From the NCBI RefSeq assembly GCF_001277295.1, contig NZ_CP011456.1, forward strand, positions 3,848,001 to 3,912,000: a DNA stretch of 64,000 nt. The letters run 5' to 3'. The translations under genes were made by a program, and so were the position numbers. This document shows, one piece after another, positions 42,840 to 51,622 of this stretch (position 1 is the first letter of the stretch; each line of letters starts with the position of its first letter). The notes below the pieces were generated by a model. It was not told the DNA's origin. It made no database searches and was given only the letters and a program-made list of their open reading frames with translations. This DNA comes from Anabaena sp. WA102. GTDB taxonomy: Bacteria > Cyanobacteriota > Cyanobacteriia > Cyanobacteriales > Nostocaceae.

Positions 42840-44333
42840 TCAACGGCTCAGTATAAAACTGGTAGTCCAGAAACCTAATACAAGAGCAAGGTAGACAAAA
42901 AATGCCGATTTAAGTCCGAATGATACAAGTTGATGTTCGCTAACTACAGAGTTATGTTCAAAGTTTTTGGAAATAGTCATTGTTAATACAATGATTGCAG
43001 AGGAAGTAAATACGGCATATCCTGCCGCACTGTTTTGTACAGCAGCAAAAAGTAATCCGTTTTCTAGTGACTTACCTATATTGTGTTGAAGTGTCATCAT
43101 TAATGCGTTTCCGCCCACATTAGAGCCTGTAATATTGCCACTAAGCATACCCAAAGCCGGAGTAATAAACATATACATTGCTTTGCTTTGGGAAATACTT
43201 GCCACAAATGAAGAAAACGCATTTAGCATTCCAGATTCTTGCATTAGCTGCGCCAGAAAAGCAAAAAGAAATAAGCTTAAACAGGCTGTTTTAGATTTTT
43301 GAATAATCCCTAAATGAGATATTTTTACTTTTTCCAAGGAAAACCAAGTACCAGCGACAATAGCTACAACTATTCCCGGACTTTTAAATATTGCCAGTTT
43401 AATTCGGGATGTTTCTAGTATAGCTATGGATGATAATAACTCAGAAACAGGTGGGATTAATCTTGATGCTAATATTAAAATAAGTAAAATAAAATAAGGA
43501 GTTAATAGTTTAAATAGTTCAAATAAATTTATTTTTTTAAAGGACGAGGGATCTGTTTTTTTGTGGTATCTAGTTAAAATAATTGTTGTTACTATACCCA
43601 CCGTCAGTCCAGAGAGAACTCCTGCTAGTTCACTTAAGCCTAATGAACTAAAAACATATAGCATTAGAGATAAACCTAATCCCATTGTTATCGCCAGAAT
43701 AATATTCTGCTTGATCCCTTCTATGCCATCAATAATATATGCTCCAATCAAACCGAAAGTTGGAAATACAAAAAGGCTGACTAATGCAGTAGTAGCACTT
43801 AGCTTATTAATTGGCTCTTCACTCAGAGATGAACCCACAAGAGTTGCAAGAGCCAGAGTTCCCCAGGGCATGATATTCATGCCTATAATTGATAGACGAT
43901 ATGCTTTATAATCTGGAAATAGACTAAAAAATAAAGGAATTGATAGAAAAAGTGACACACCAAACCCAGTTAGAGATTCAATAGCTGGAAGGAAAGCAAT
44001 TAATAATAAAAGTGCTTTATGAGCCTTATTTATCGGAAATATTTTAATCATCTCAGACAGACTTTCTATTTTACCTTGCCCTTGTAGAACTGCATTTAAA
44101 TATAAGCCTGGGACAATTACTAGGGCAGCACTTATTGTCAAAATTGCAGTAGTCAAGATAGCTGTAGATAAATTGCTTGAATTTAGGGTAAACCAATCTG
44201 TTGTCATGATTATGAGCGATCCAAGCAAAATTCCAGCTAAGGCTCCAGTTACTGTATTTCGTTTGAAAAATAAAATAACTGATATACTCAAAATGACTGG
44301 GCTTATTCCAATAAACGCCTTAATTGTATCCAT
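42840..44333 (-). CDS. L-lactate-permease (LldP)-type transporter of the diaminopropionate island
   Basis: About 497 residues with 12-13 membrane spans. The layout (FLPAIESLTGFGVSLFLSIPLF, MPWGTLALAT, GMLSGNITGSNVGGNALM, QNSAAGYAVFTSSA) follows the LldP family, which moves small hydroxy/keto acids with protons. The start is ATG 44333, preceded by TTAGGAAAAAA with an AGGA ribosome-binding site, rather than the upstream frame start. Last gene of the sbnA-sbnB-oxidase-permease series; substrate unknown. It might move the 2-oxoglutarate by-product, a carboxylate precursor, or the final product. A miniature element lies between it and the oxidase gene. Confidence 0.78.
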   Translation of the reverse strand: MDTIKAFIGISPVILSISVILFFKRNTVTGALAGILLGSLIIMTTDWFTLNSSNLSTAILTTAILTISAALVIVPGLYLNAVLQGQGKIESLSEMIKIFPINKAHKALLLLIAFLPAIESLTGFGVSLFLSIPLFFSLFPDYKAYRLSIIGMNIMPWGTLALATLVGSSLSEEPINKLSATTALVSLFVFPTFGLIGAYIIDGIEGIKQNIILAITMGLGLSLMLYVFSSLGLSELAGVLSGLTVGIVTTIILTRYHKKTDPSSFKKINLFELFKLLTPYFILLILILASRLIPPVSELLSSIAILETSRIKLAIFKSPGIVVAIVAGTWFSLEKVKISHLGIIQKSKTACLSLFLFAFLAQLMQESGMLNAFSSFVASISQSKAMYMFITPALGMLSGNITGSNVGGNALMMTLQHNIGKSLENGLLFAAVQNSAAGYAVFTSSAIIVLTMTISKNFEHNSVVSEHQLVSFGLKSAFFVYLALVLGFWTTSFILSR

Positions 44334-44502
44334 TTTTTTCCTAAGTTTACTGTCGTTCTGAATTGTATAGCGGTTCCGACACAAAATCTAGTTTGTGTCC
44401 TATTGTTCTAACAAAGCACAAGGCTTTACTTTAAAGAGGTGATAAGCCAGCTAACTGAAAATAATTCCTACTAGATTCTTGAGTTGCTTGTCACTCCCTT
44501 AG

Positions 44503-44658
44503 CTCACATCTTGCACCAGAAAAACCTGATTTTATTTAAGCACTAAATACAAAAACTAAAACCCTTAAATTAGCGATAAAAACCTAGAAAAGTAATGTAA
44601 CTTTCTTGAGACTAGATCGCCTATAACGATGATTTTACGGTGAGGTGCAAGATATGAG
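44503..44658. mobile_element. About 156-bp miniature element with CTCAYATCTTGCACC ends
   Basis: The left end CTCACATCTTGCACC (about 44503-44517) and the complement of the right end, CTCATATCTTGCACC, form 15-bp terminal inverted repeats, each preceded outside by CCCT. No coding frame inside. It separates the oxidase gene from the permease gene and could weaken read-through between them. Confidence 0.65.
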
Positions 44659-44669
44659 TTAGGGATTTG

Positions 44670-45710
44670 CTAAAAAGATTTTAAGTAGCTTAATACTTGT
44701 TTGTATTGTTGTAAATTAGCTTCGATTGCTTGGTATGCACCAATAAATATTTCTCTAATCTCTTCTAGAGTCAATACAGGACTTTGGTATTCCATTGCAC
44801 TAATAACTTCTTTTGTATGATGTGGATCTATCTTAGTATGTGCAGAAAAATAGATTTGAATATCACTTTTGGTAAGACCGACTCGCTCTAAGCCGTTAAT
44901 AATCTTGACAAAGTGAGACTCTACCCAAGCCTCAGTAATTAAGAAGTGTCCGTAGGCACGGAATTTATATTGTGGCCTGAAGAGAAGACTATTGAAGCTA
45001 TTTGAACTAATCTTTGTAAACCACGGTTGTTTTTTACTTCTATATTCAAGAAAGTCGTTCCAACCCAACAAGCTATCAATCAGTTGACGCAACCAGTAAG
45101 TATGAAATTTTCGTAGATTTCCGTTGCCACATTCATCCCAAAGATTAGATGCCATGACTTTTTTCATGTTGCCTTGCAATCCAACAACTATAAGAGCTAC
45201 TTCATCATCCACAATTTCATTGCGTAAGACTTCTAAACAGAGAAATTCTAAGATTGCTTCTTTAGATGCCTCTATTTCAATAAAGTCAAACAACTCGTGT
45301 GAGACTCCAGAGTTATTGATGGCAAGGTCTTTTAAATTACTAAACGCATCTTTTTGATTTGTGAAAAAAGATGCTTCAGGTATCTTAAGCCATTCATGAA
45401 TAAAGCTAAATTCAAGTATCAACTTAGCTTCCTGTATAGATAATTCTAAATCAATATCAGAATTCAGATAGCAAGGACTATCCGGATAGCCGTAAAAATA
45501 ACTATAAATTGTTCCGAGATGATCGTTAATAAAAGCACCATGACCCTCTGTATCATGTAAAAAATTGGCTAAAGTTAGTCTTTTTCCTTCGCGAGAATCA
45601 TTCAGAAAATTTAGCAGTTTGATATCGAATTGCTTGAATGAATTCACCAGAGGCCACTGGTATTTCTGAAGTGGTGGATTTTCATTAACGATATTTTCAA
45701 TTATTAACAC
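44670..45710 (-). CDS. Heme-oxygenase-like diiron oxidase/oxygenase (HDO superfamily)
   Basis: A 346-residue, almost all-helical protein. Metal-ligand candidates appear in helices typical of this fold: E and H/D in FIEIEASKEAILEFLCLEVLRNE, WDECGNGNLRKFHTYW, ITEAWVESHF and HTKIDPHHTKEV. It fits the 'iron-containing redox enzyme' group that includes SznF, UndA and BesC, enzymes that hydroxylate, cleave or rearrange amino-acid-derived substrates with O2. ATG 45710; 22 bp downstream of sbnB, so co-transcribed. Substrate is likely L-2,3-diaminopropionate or a derivative, by context only. TenA-like thiaminase folds are the alternative. Confidence 0.7.
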   Translation of the reverse strand: MLIIENIVNENPPLQKYQWPLVNSFKQFDIKLLNFLNDSREGKRLTLANFLHDTEGHGAFINDHLGTIYSYFYGYPDSPCYLNSDIDLELSIQEAKLILEFSFIHEWLKIPEASFFTNQKDAFSNLKDLAINNSGVSHELFDFIEIEASKEAILEFLCLEVLRNEIVDDEVALIVVGLQGNMKKVMASNLWDECGNGNLRKFHTYWLRQLIDSLLGWNDFLEYRSKKQPWFTKISSNSFNSLLFRPQYKFRAYGHFLITEAWVESHFVKIINGLERVGLTKSDIQIYFSAHTKIDPHHTKEVISAMEYQSPVLTLEEIREIFIGAYQAIEANLQQYKQVLSYLKSF

Positions 45711-45732
45711 TTTGCTTTTTCCTGTTGGTTAT

Positions 45733-46758
45733 TTATACTCGTGTTGGTTCGTAAAAAAAATCTGGAATGGGAACAGTTATTTCTTCCAAGACTGTTCTTT
45801 GATATACATAGGAAGCAACAGCCAGATCGAGGATACCCATACCAAATGGCGAATATACTGTTGGCTTTTGTATATCTAAAGTGAGTTTTCCTTGAATAAG
45901 TTGATCGATAGTTCCTGTAACAAAATCTCGATTTCTAACTTCTTGCTCGGTAAGATGCAAGGATGTCGCAGATTTTAAACAGTGATCTACATCATCTACA
46001 ATGTTGTTTGACTCAAGAATAATCTTTGATGATAAATCTCGCAAAGATAAATGCAAGACAATTGGATTGTGAGAGAAGACACTAATATCGTCAACATATG
46101 GCGCATTAGCAGTTGTAGTAAAAGTAATCAAATCGCAAGATGAAATCAGTTCTTCTTTGGTCGATGCGATTTTAACTTCCTCGATTCCTCTCTTTTGAGA
46201 ATATTCTTTCATCGCTACACTGTACTCATCAACTAAATCAAACAGAACTAGTGCAGATATTGTCCAACCAGTATTAAGCAAAAATTTCAAGACATAACGA
46301 GAAATTAGTCCGCATCCAACAATCCCCAATTTTTTGACTGTTTTTGGTTTGATAAGATTTTGGGCTGCCAAAACGGCTGAAGCAGCGGTTCTAGAAGCAC
46401 TGATTATTGATCCTTCAAGACAGGCTATTGGATATCCTGTTTCGTAATCATTAAGAATAATCACCGCAGATGCACGAGGAATTCCATGCTCGATATTCTT
46501 AGGAAAACTGGCAATCCATTTTATTCCTGAAATATTGAAGTCTCCTCCCAAATGTGCAGGTAAAGCAATAATTCTCGCTTCTGGCTTTTCTGGATATTTC
46601 AAAAAATAACTGTCTGGGTTTAGGGTTTTTTTCTCTCCATGAGTAAGATAGGCTCTTTGAACTAAATTAATTACATCTGCGTAACTATTTTGAAGTATTT
46701 CATTAACTATCGACCCGGAGATTACTGTGAAATTTCGCTCTATTGTGTTTATTTTCAT
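45733..46758 (-). CDS. sbnB: N-(2-amino-2-carboxyethyl)-L-glutamate dehydrogenase SbnB-like
   Basis: A 341-residue ornithine-cyclodeaminase/mu-crystallin family protein. It contains the NAD-binding GIVGCGLISRYVLKFL loop (about residues 145-160) and the family segment GIKWIASFPKNIEHGIPRASAVIILNDYETGYPIACLEGSIISASRTAA. In the staphyloferrin B pathway SbnB oxidatively splits ACEGA into L-2,3-diaminopropionate and 2-oxoglutarate. The gene follows sbnA by 14 bp, the same pairing as in known diaminopropionate clusters, which separates it from ornithine cyclodeaminase. Confidence 0.87.
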   Translation of the reverse strand: MKINTIERNFTVISGSIVNEILQNSYADVINLVQRAYLTHGEKKTLNPDSYFLKYPEKPEARIIALPAHLGGDFNISGIKWIASFPKNIEHGIPRASAVIILNDYETGYPIACLEGSIISASRTAASAVLAAQNLIKPKTVKKLGIVGCGLISRYVLKFLLNTGWTISALVLFDLVDEYSVAMKEYSQKRGIEEVKIASTKEELISSCDLITFTTTANAPYVDDISVFSHNPIVLHLSLRDLSSKIILESNNIVDDVDHCLKSATSLHLTEQEVRNRDFVTGTIDQLIQGKLTLDIQKPTVYSPFGMGILDLAVASYVYQRTVLEEITVPIPDFFYEPTRV

Positions 46759-46772
46759 GGTATCAATATTTA

Positions 46773-47822
46773 TTAATTTCTTATTGACTCAAGGCAACTA
46801 GGAAAACGTTCTGAAACCCACTGATCGTCATAAATTGTATCTAGGTAGCGATCTCCTAAATCAGGGCTTATTGCTACTATAGTTTTTGCCGTATCAAGTT
46901 TATGTACATAAGCTTTGATACCTGCTAAAACTGTTCCAGTTGAACCTCCAACCAAGAATGTTTTTTTGCTTAGTAGTTCTCGACACATTTTTATCGTGTC
47001 TTCTTCTTTAACTACGACAATATCGTCAATCAGAGTTTTATCAACTAGTTCTGGTTTTCGACTTGTACCTAGTCCAGGAATGTATCTTTTACTAGAAAGT
47101 AAATCAAAAGTAACTGAGCCAAAGGCATCAACTGCAACAACTTTTGTTTTCAGCTTGTTATCTCTAACGTACTCAGCACATCCCATTAATGTACCTGTAG
47201 TACCCGCACCAATAAACAAGTAATCAATTTCTGGAAAACTTTCAAAAATTGAAGGTGCTGTACTTAAATAATGTGCATTTTTGTTTTCACAATTTGCATA
47301 TTGATTAAGCCAAAATAGATTCTTATTCTCTTTAAGTAATCGCTTAATTAAATCAATTCTAGTATTTAAAAATCCTCCATTTTTATCTGGATTTTTAACA
47401 ATGATAAGTTTAGCTCCAAACAACTTTATATATTGCTGATTTCTGGGCGAGATGTTTGGGTCAGTGACGCAGGTAAAACGATAGCCTTTAATTGAACAAG
47501 CTAGACTAACAGCCACTCCTAAATTACCAGATGAAGACTCAATAATATGGGTACGATCTGGTGATATTTCTCCTTTTTCTTCGAGAGCCTCTAGCATACG
47601 TATTGCAGGTTTTAGTTTGATAGACCCTGCTAAATTAAATCCTTCAACCTTTAAAAATAGATCGGCTTTTAAAGATAAGAAATTATTTAATCTATAAAAA
47701 ACTCTGTCAAAAATAAGCTCCAAACAGTTTTCAGCAATGAAGGGAGATTTCATCAAATCTGATCGAGATGACTTGAAATTTCCAGAAAAAATTAAGGGTG
47801 TTTTAGTATCTAGTGGATTCAT
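46773..47822 (-). CDS. sbnA: N-(2-amino-2-carboxyethyl)-L-glutamate synthase SbnA-like (PLP)
   Basis: A 349-residue fold-type II PLP enzyme, cysteine-synthase-like. The Schiff-base lysine lies in FNLAGSIKLKPA, the substrate loop is ESSSGNLG and the phosphate cradle is GAGTTGTLMG; a C-terminal GGSTGT follows. SbnA joins O-phospho-L-serine and L-glutamate to ACEGA, which SbnB then converts to L-2,3-diaminopropionate. The pairing with sbnB (14 bp) decides between this and ordinary cysteine synthase. First gene of the island on the minus strand; its promoter should lie in 47823-48090, where AT-rich DNA without clear boxes is seen. Confidence 0.87.
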   Translation of the reverse strand: MNPLDTKTPLIFSGNFKSSRSDLMKSPFIAENCLELIFDRVFYRLNNFLSLKADLFLKVEGFNLAGSIKLKPAIRMLEALEEKGEISPDRTHIIESSSGNLGVAVSLACSIKGYRFTCVTDPNISPRNQQYIKLFGAKLIIVKNPDKNGGFLNTRIDLIKRLLKENKNLFWLNQYANCENKNAHYLSTAPSIFESFPEIDYLFIGAGTTGTLMGCAEYVRDNKLKTKVVAVDAFGSVTFDLLSSKRYIPGLGTSRKPELVDKTLIDDIVVVKEEDTIKMCRELLSKKTFLVGGSTGTVLAGIKAYVHKLDTAKTIVAISPDLGDRYLDTIYDDQWVSERFPSCLESIRN

Positions 47823-48093
47823 AAATCTTCTAAGATATCTAGATTAAGGAAAAGTTAAATTTCTGATAAGATCAGAATAAGTAAAAAAACTTACGTGCTG
47901 GTATTCAAAAAACACATGATTAACTATTAAACAATTATCATATTTATAAATCATCCCTAAGATTGATTTTTTATCATAAGCCTTATGATAGGCAAGCCAA
48001 ACGCATCTAAATCAACGATTAAAAATCAGTTAAGTAAAGCAACTAAACTAAACGCCCCAACGCCGCACATCACATTGCATATTTCAACCTATC

Positions 48094-48135
48094 AAAAAAA
48101 TCCTCTGAAAAGATTTAAAAACAATCATTTCAGAG
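48094..48135 (-). terminator. Rho-independent terminator of the MOSC gene
   Basis: Stem CTCTGAAA / TTTCAGAG (48103-48135) with a loop nearly identical to that of the 39689 terminator, then TTTTTTT on the minus strand. It overlaps the start of the right 88-bp repeat by two bases; the left repeat copy lacks it. Confidence 0.78.
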
Positions 48136-48221
48136 AAAAATTTAGATTTTTTGTTACTAATTTTTTATTAGTATATTTCGACACTATTGCCCAGGGTAAT
48201 CATTTTCCCTGCTTCCGCCAC
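48134..48221. repeat. Island-flanking direct repeat, right copy (inside MOSC gene 3' end)
   Basis: Covers the last 17 codons and stop of the MOSC gene plus 34 bp of downstream DNA. Together with 42731-42818 it brackets sbnA, sbnB, oxidase and permease. The two copies differ mainly at wobble positions in the coding part, so the left copy is not a very recent duplicate. Confidence 0.85.
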
Positions 48222-48953
48222 AGGAACTTTTGTATTTACACTTAATCTATAAAAATGATTAAACTGCGCTGTATTTACCCATGTCGGCATAGTTGCTTGA
48301 CGTTTTTGCCCAAAGATTTTCTGAAAGTTTGGGTAAGCCTCCCCTGTATAAGCATCCCGCGTGGGGACTACACAACGTTGACAAGGGTTAATCCCTAAAA
48401 AGCGGACATCTCCCACCTGAAAGGCTACTGTTTCACCACTAGCAGCAAATAAGCCATCTTCCCAAAATGCTGGGACACCATCAATTTCAATATTGGCACG
48501 CATTCGCCGCCGCATTTCATCAACATTGATACCAGGAAACCATGATGCAACCTCTGTTAAGGTGGCTGTACTAATTACCGTTGCTCCTGATGAATCTGTA
48601 TCATCAGGAAAACCCATTGTTGTATTTTGCTGTAATTGCACAGGAAAACCCAAAAAATCACTAACAACTGCGGCTAATGCTGGACGTTCTTCATCTAAAT
48701 GAAAAACCTGTTCTGAATGTTCACCAGGAAACTTCAGCTTTATCAGCCTTTGTTCTAGGGAAAACTCAGAACGCAACATCAGGATTTGGGGATAACGCTT
48801 CCCATTGACAAACCTATTTTGTGCATCAACAAAAGCAAACTCTCGGTCATACTGAAGTGCGCCACTGGAGAGAATAGTTGCTTGTTCTACTTCTATACCA
48901 TCCAGTGACTTGATTGGATATAGCAAGATCTTTGCTAAATATGGGGTTTGCAC
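48168..48953 (-). CDS. MOSC domain-containing protein (mARC/YcbX-like)
   Basis: A 261-residue protein with the MOSC N-terminal beta-barrel (YLAKILLYPIKSLDGIEVEQA, residues 5-25) and the MOSC domain with the molybdenum-cofactor-binding Cys in GINPCQRCVVPTRD. Related proteins are mARC/YcbX-type N-hydroxylated-compound reductases. There is no C-terminal ferredoxin domain. Its 3' end is duplicated beside ldpA, suggesting it once lay directly upstream of ldpA before the island entered. Confidence 0.88.
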   Translation of the reverse strand: MQTPYLAKILLYPIKSLDGIEVEQATILSSGALQYDREFAFVDAQNRFVNGKRYPQILMLRSEFSLEQRLIKLKFPGEHSEQVFHLDEERPALAAVVSDFLGFPVQLQQNTTMGFPDDTDSSGATVISTATLTEVASWFPGINVDEMRRRMRANIEIDGVPAFWEDGLFAASGETVAFQVGDVRFLGINPCQRCVVPTRDAYTGEAYPNFQKIFGQKRQATMPTWVNTAQFNHFYRLSVNTKVPVAEAGKMITLGNSVEIY

Positions 48954-49003
48954 TTGAGTTATATAAAAAATTTACACTTCCTTTTTCATTCTGAAGTCCT
49001 GAC

Positions 49004-49028
49004 AAAGGGCGCAGGCCCTGCGCCCCTA
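49004..49028. repeat. GGGCGCAGG / CCTGCGCCC hairpin repeat
   Basis: AGGGCGCAGGCCCTGCGCCCCT is an almost perfect palindrome. Related hairpins occur at 39377-39392, 39491-39508 and 59465-59483, always between genes. Dispersed repeat of unknown role. Confidence 0.65.
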
Positions 49029-49057
49029 CCTTCTGAATTCTTCTCTATGACATTGCT

Positions 49058-49714
49058 TTATGGTTGTGGAGATGAATAGGCAGGAGATTTATCAATTGCA
49101 CCCATTCTATCGAGAGGCCAAAAACGAACTACAGCCCGACCAATAATATTACTACGGGGAACAACACCCCAACAACGACCATCATAACTGTTAGGACGAT
49201 TATCACCGAGCATGAGGTAGTAATTTTGTGGGATAATTTCTGGTTGAGCCAAGAAAGGAGGCTTAAGTCCACTGCTGTTACAAGCTTCAACGAACGTTTG
49301 TGCAGTAGAGGATAGATAGACATCTTCCCGTAAAGGCTTGCTGTTGATATATACTTTGCCTTCTCTCAGTTCTACTTTTTCACCAGGTAAACCAATTACT
49401 CTTTTAATAAATGCTTCCCGTTCAGGATTATTCTGTATTTCTTGGGGCGGTAAAAATACTACTATATCTCCCCGTTCCGGTTCAGCAAATCTATACTTTA
49501 CTTTATCAACAATAATTTTGTCTGCCTGCCATTGGTCCTTTACACCATGCAGGGTTGGTTCCATTGAACCAGTAGGAATCCAACGAGCTTCGGCGACAAA
49601 GGTACGAATTCCTAGAGCTAGAAAGATACTCAATATCATCGTTTTAACTAGCTCTACTATCCAGGAGTTATCGGGTTCTTGGCTAGAGTTTTTATCAGAC
49701 GCTTGATTTTGCAT
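49058..49714 (-). CDS. lepB: Signal peptidase I
   Basis: A 218-residue membrane protease that removes Sec/Tat signal peptides. One N-terminal membrane helix (VELVKTMILSIFLALGIRTFV) is followed by the catalytic Ser in PTGSMEPTL (S50) and Lys in AFIKRVIGLPG (K104). The C-terminal boxes GDNRPNSYDGRCWGVVPRSNIIGRAVVRFWP are complete. Starts at ATG 49714 and is divergent from the dihydroorotase gene. Confidence 0.95.
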   Translation of the reverse strand: MQNQASDKNSSQEPDNSWIVELVKTMILSIFLALGIRTFVAEARWIPTGSMEPTLHGVKDQWQADKIIVDKVKYRFAEPERGDIVVFLPPQEIQNNPEREAFIKRVIGLPGEKVELREGKVYINSKPLREDVYLSSTAQTFVEACNSSGLKPPFLAQPEIIPQNYYLMLGDNRPNSYDGRCWGVVPRSNIIGRAVVRFWPLDRMGAIDKSPAYSSPQP

Positions 49715-49996
49715 GAAATTGTTGAAGTATGTTATGAGACTAGTATTGAACTCAGAGGGAGAGACTTGATATTATTAATCTTAACGAGATGGAGCAGATG
49801 GTAGGTAAATAAAGTAAAAAATCTAGTGTTTTTCTTTTATCAGCTACAAACATTCAGGTTTTTAGCTTTCTTAACTATAAACATTTTTTAACACAAAACC
49901 AAAATCGCTGATTCTTCGTGCCAATTAAGTTTACCTTAAAGAAAAAGTTATCTATCATCCATAAATAGTTCCTTTATCCTGAAAAATCTTAAATCC

Positions 49997-51319
49997 ATGT
50001 CAAATCCACAAAGTTTACTGATTCGCCACGCTGAAATTATTTTACCCAATGGTGAGTCAATGATTGGCGATGTGTTGATAGAAGGAAGGCACGTAACCCA
50101 AGTAGGACAAGAAATTACTAATGCCACACCCACTTGTGAGATTGACGCACAAGGATTAACTTTGTTGCCTGGTGTGATTGACCCCCAGGTGCATTTTCGT
50201 GAACCGGGTCTAGAATATAAGGAAGACTTATTTACTGCCAGTTGTGCTTGCGCTAAGGGGGGAGTTACTTCCTTTCTAGAAATGCCGAATACAAGACCTT
50301 TAACCATTACTCAATCAGCTTTAGATGATAAGTTACAACGGGCAGCCCAGAAGTGCTTAGTTAATTATGGCTTTTTTATTGGGGCTACGGCGGATAATTT
50401 ACCAGATTTACTTTCTGCCCAGCCAACACCGGGAATTAAGATTTTTATGGGGTCAATGCACGGAGATTTGTTGGTGAGTCAGGAAGACTCTCTAGAGGCG
50501 ATTTTTGCCCAAGGAAGCCGTTTAATTGCTGTTCATGCGGAAGATCAAGCCAGAATTAAGCAACGAAAACATGAGTTTGCGGGGATTACAGATATGGCTG
50601 TTCATTCCCAAATTCAAGATAATCAAGCGGCATTATTGGCTACCCAATTGGCATTAAAACTTTCTAAGAAATACCAACGCCGGTTACATATTCTGCATAT
50701 GTCAACCGCAGAGGAAGCGGAGTTACTGCGTGAGGATAAACCAAGTTGGGTGACGGCAGAGGTAACACCACAACATTTACTTTTGAATACTAATGCTTAT
50801 AACACTATTGGTAGTTTAGCGCAAATGAATCCACCTTTGCGATCGCCCCATGATAATGAAGTTCTCTGGCAAGCTTTACGTGATGGTATCATTGACTTTA
50901 TTGCCACTGACCACGCCCCCCACACTCTAGAGGAAAAAGCCCAAACTTACCCAAATACCCCTTCAGGAATGCCCGGTGTAGAGACTTCTTTACCTTTAAT
51001 GTTAACTGCTGCTATGGATGGAAAATGTACTGTTGCCCAAGTTGTGCAATGGATGTCTAAAGCTGTCGCGGTAGCTTATGGTATTGCCAATAAAGGTGAA
51101 ATCACTCCTGGATATGATGCTGATTTAGTTTTGGTAGATTTAAAAAATTACCATGAAGTTAAACGGGAAGAAGTTGTCAGCAAGTGTGGTTGGAGTTCTT
51201 TTGAAGGTTGGAATTTAACAGGTTGGCCTGTAACAACAATTGTCGGTGGTGAAATTGTTTATAATCATGGTCAGCTAAATACACAAGTTCGTGGACAAGC
51301 TTTAACTTTTAAGGGGTGA
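49997..51319 (+). CDS. pyrC: Dihydroorotase (class I-like), first metal His replaced by Gln
   Basis: A 440-residue amidohydrolase of the pyrimidine pathway. Segments GVIDPQVHFREPG, EMPNTRPLT, IAVHAEDQ, RLHILHMSTAEEAELL and FIATDHAPHTLEEKA are the usual metal/substrate blocks. The HxH of strand 1 reads Q64-V-H66, so one metal ligand is missing; this may mean a one-metal enzyme or a structural homologue. The rest of the ligands (H in VHAED, H in HMST, D in TDHAP) are present. ATG 49997; monocistronic. Confidence 0.82.
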   Translation: MSNPQSLLIRHAEIILPNGESMIGDVLIEGRHVTQVGQEITNATPTCEIDAQGLTLLPGVIDPQVHFREPGLEYKEDLFTASCACAKGGVTSFLEMPNTRPLTITQSALDDKLQRAAQKCLVNYGFFIGATADNLPDLLSAQPTPGIKIFMGSMHGDLLVSQEDSLEAIFAQGSRLIAVHAEDQARIKQRKHEFAGITDMAVHSQIQDNQAALLATQLALKLSKKYQRRLHILHMSTAEEAELLREDKPSWVTAEVTPQHLLLNTNAYNTIGSLAQMNPPLRSPHDNEVLWQALRDGIIDFIATDHAPHTLEEKAQTYPNTPSGMPGVETSLPLMLTAAMDGKCTVAQVVQWMSKAVAVAYGIANKGEITPGYDADLVLVDLKNYHEVKREEVVSKCGWSSFEGWNLTGWPVTTIVGGEIVYNHGQLNTQVRGQALTFKG

Positions 51320-51415
51320 CAAGGTAGATAAAAATCTTTGTAGATTGCGCTTAATTATTCGATTCCATCGGTAGGGGTAAAGCAAGAGCTTCATTGGTGT
51401 TAACTTAACGAGAAA

Positions 51416-51576
51416 ACCCATAATCTCCAAAAACCTAACCCCCCTGCCCCCTTCCCTACCAGGGAATGGGGTTTTCAAAGCCTCTCCCCGCGTCGGGGAG
51501 AGGTTTGGAGAGGGGTCAATTTATACATTCAAAACTTTTCAAACATCCTCTAAACACTCGGAAAATTTATGAGTCC
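51416..51576. repeat. About 160-bp CCTAACCCCCC/GGGGAGAGG repeat, copy 1
   Basis: Reads from ATAATCTCCAAAAACCTAAC through a CTCTCCCCGCGTCGGGGAGAG hairpin to AACTTTTCAAACATCCTCTA. Matches 56955-57121 in inverse orientation over nearly its whole length; the left terminus is lost or different here. Confidence 0.7.
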
Positions 51577-51622
51577 GTTTTAACGGACTTGAGCTATGAG
51601 ACAGGGAATTTATTCCCTGGCG
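51571..51622. repeat. Double-palindrome repeat GTCCGTTTTAACGGAC + CAGGGAATTTATTCCCTG, copy 2
   Basis: Same two stems and spacer as 20210-20262, with one base change in the second loop. It directly follows the long repeat. Confidence 0.75.

Noticed and set aside
42522..42878. Plus-strand frame resembling the one at 47985-48245
   Set aside because: The similarity comes from the 88-bp repeat (antisense of the MOSC 3' end), not from a protein family.
45733..46758. Ornithine cyclodeaminase or alanine dehydrogenase
   Set aside because: Coupling to a SbnA-type synthase and the GIKWIASFPKN...IPRASAV segment favour SbnB.
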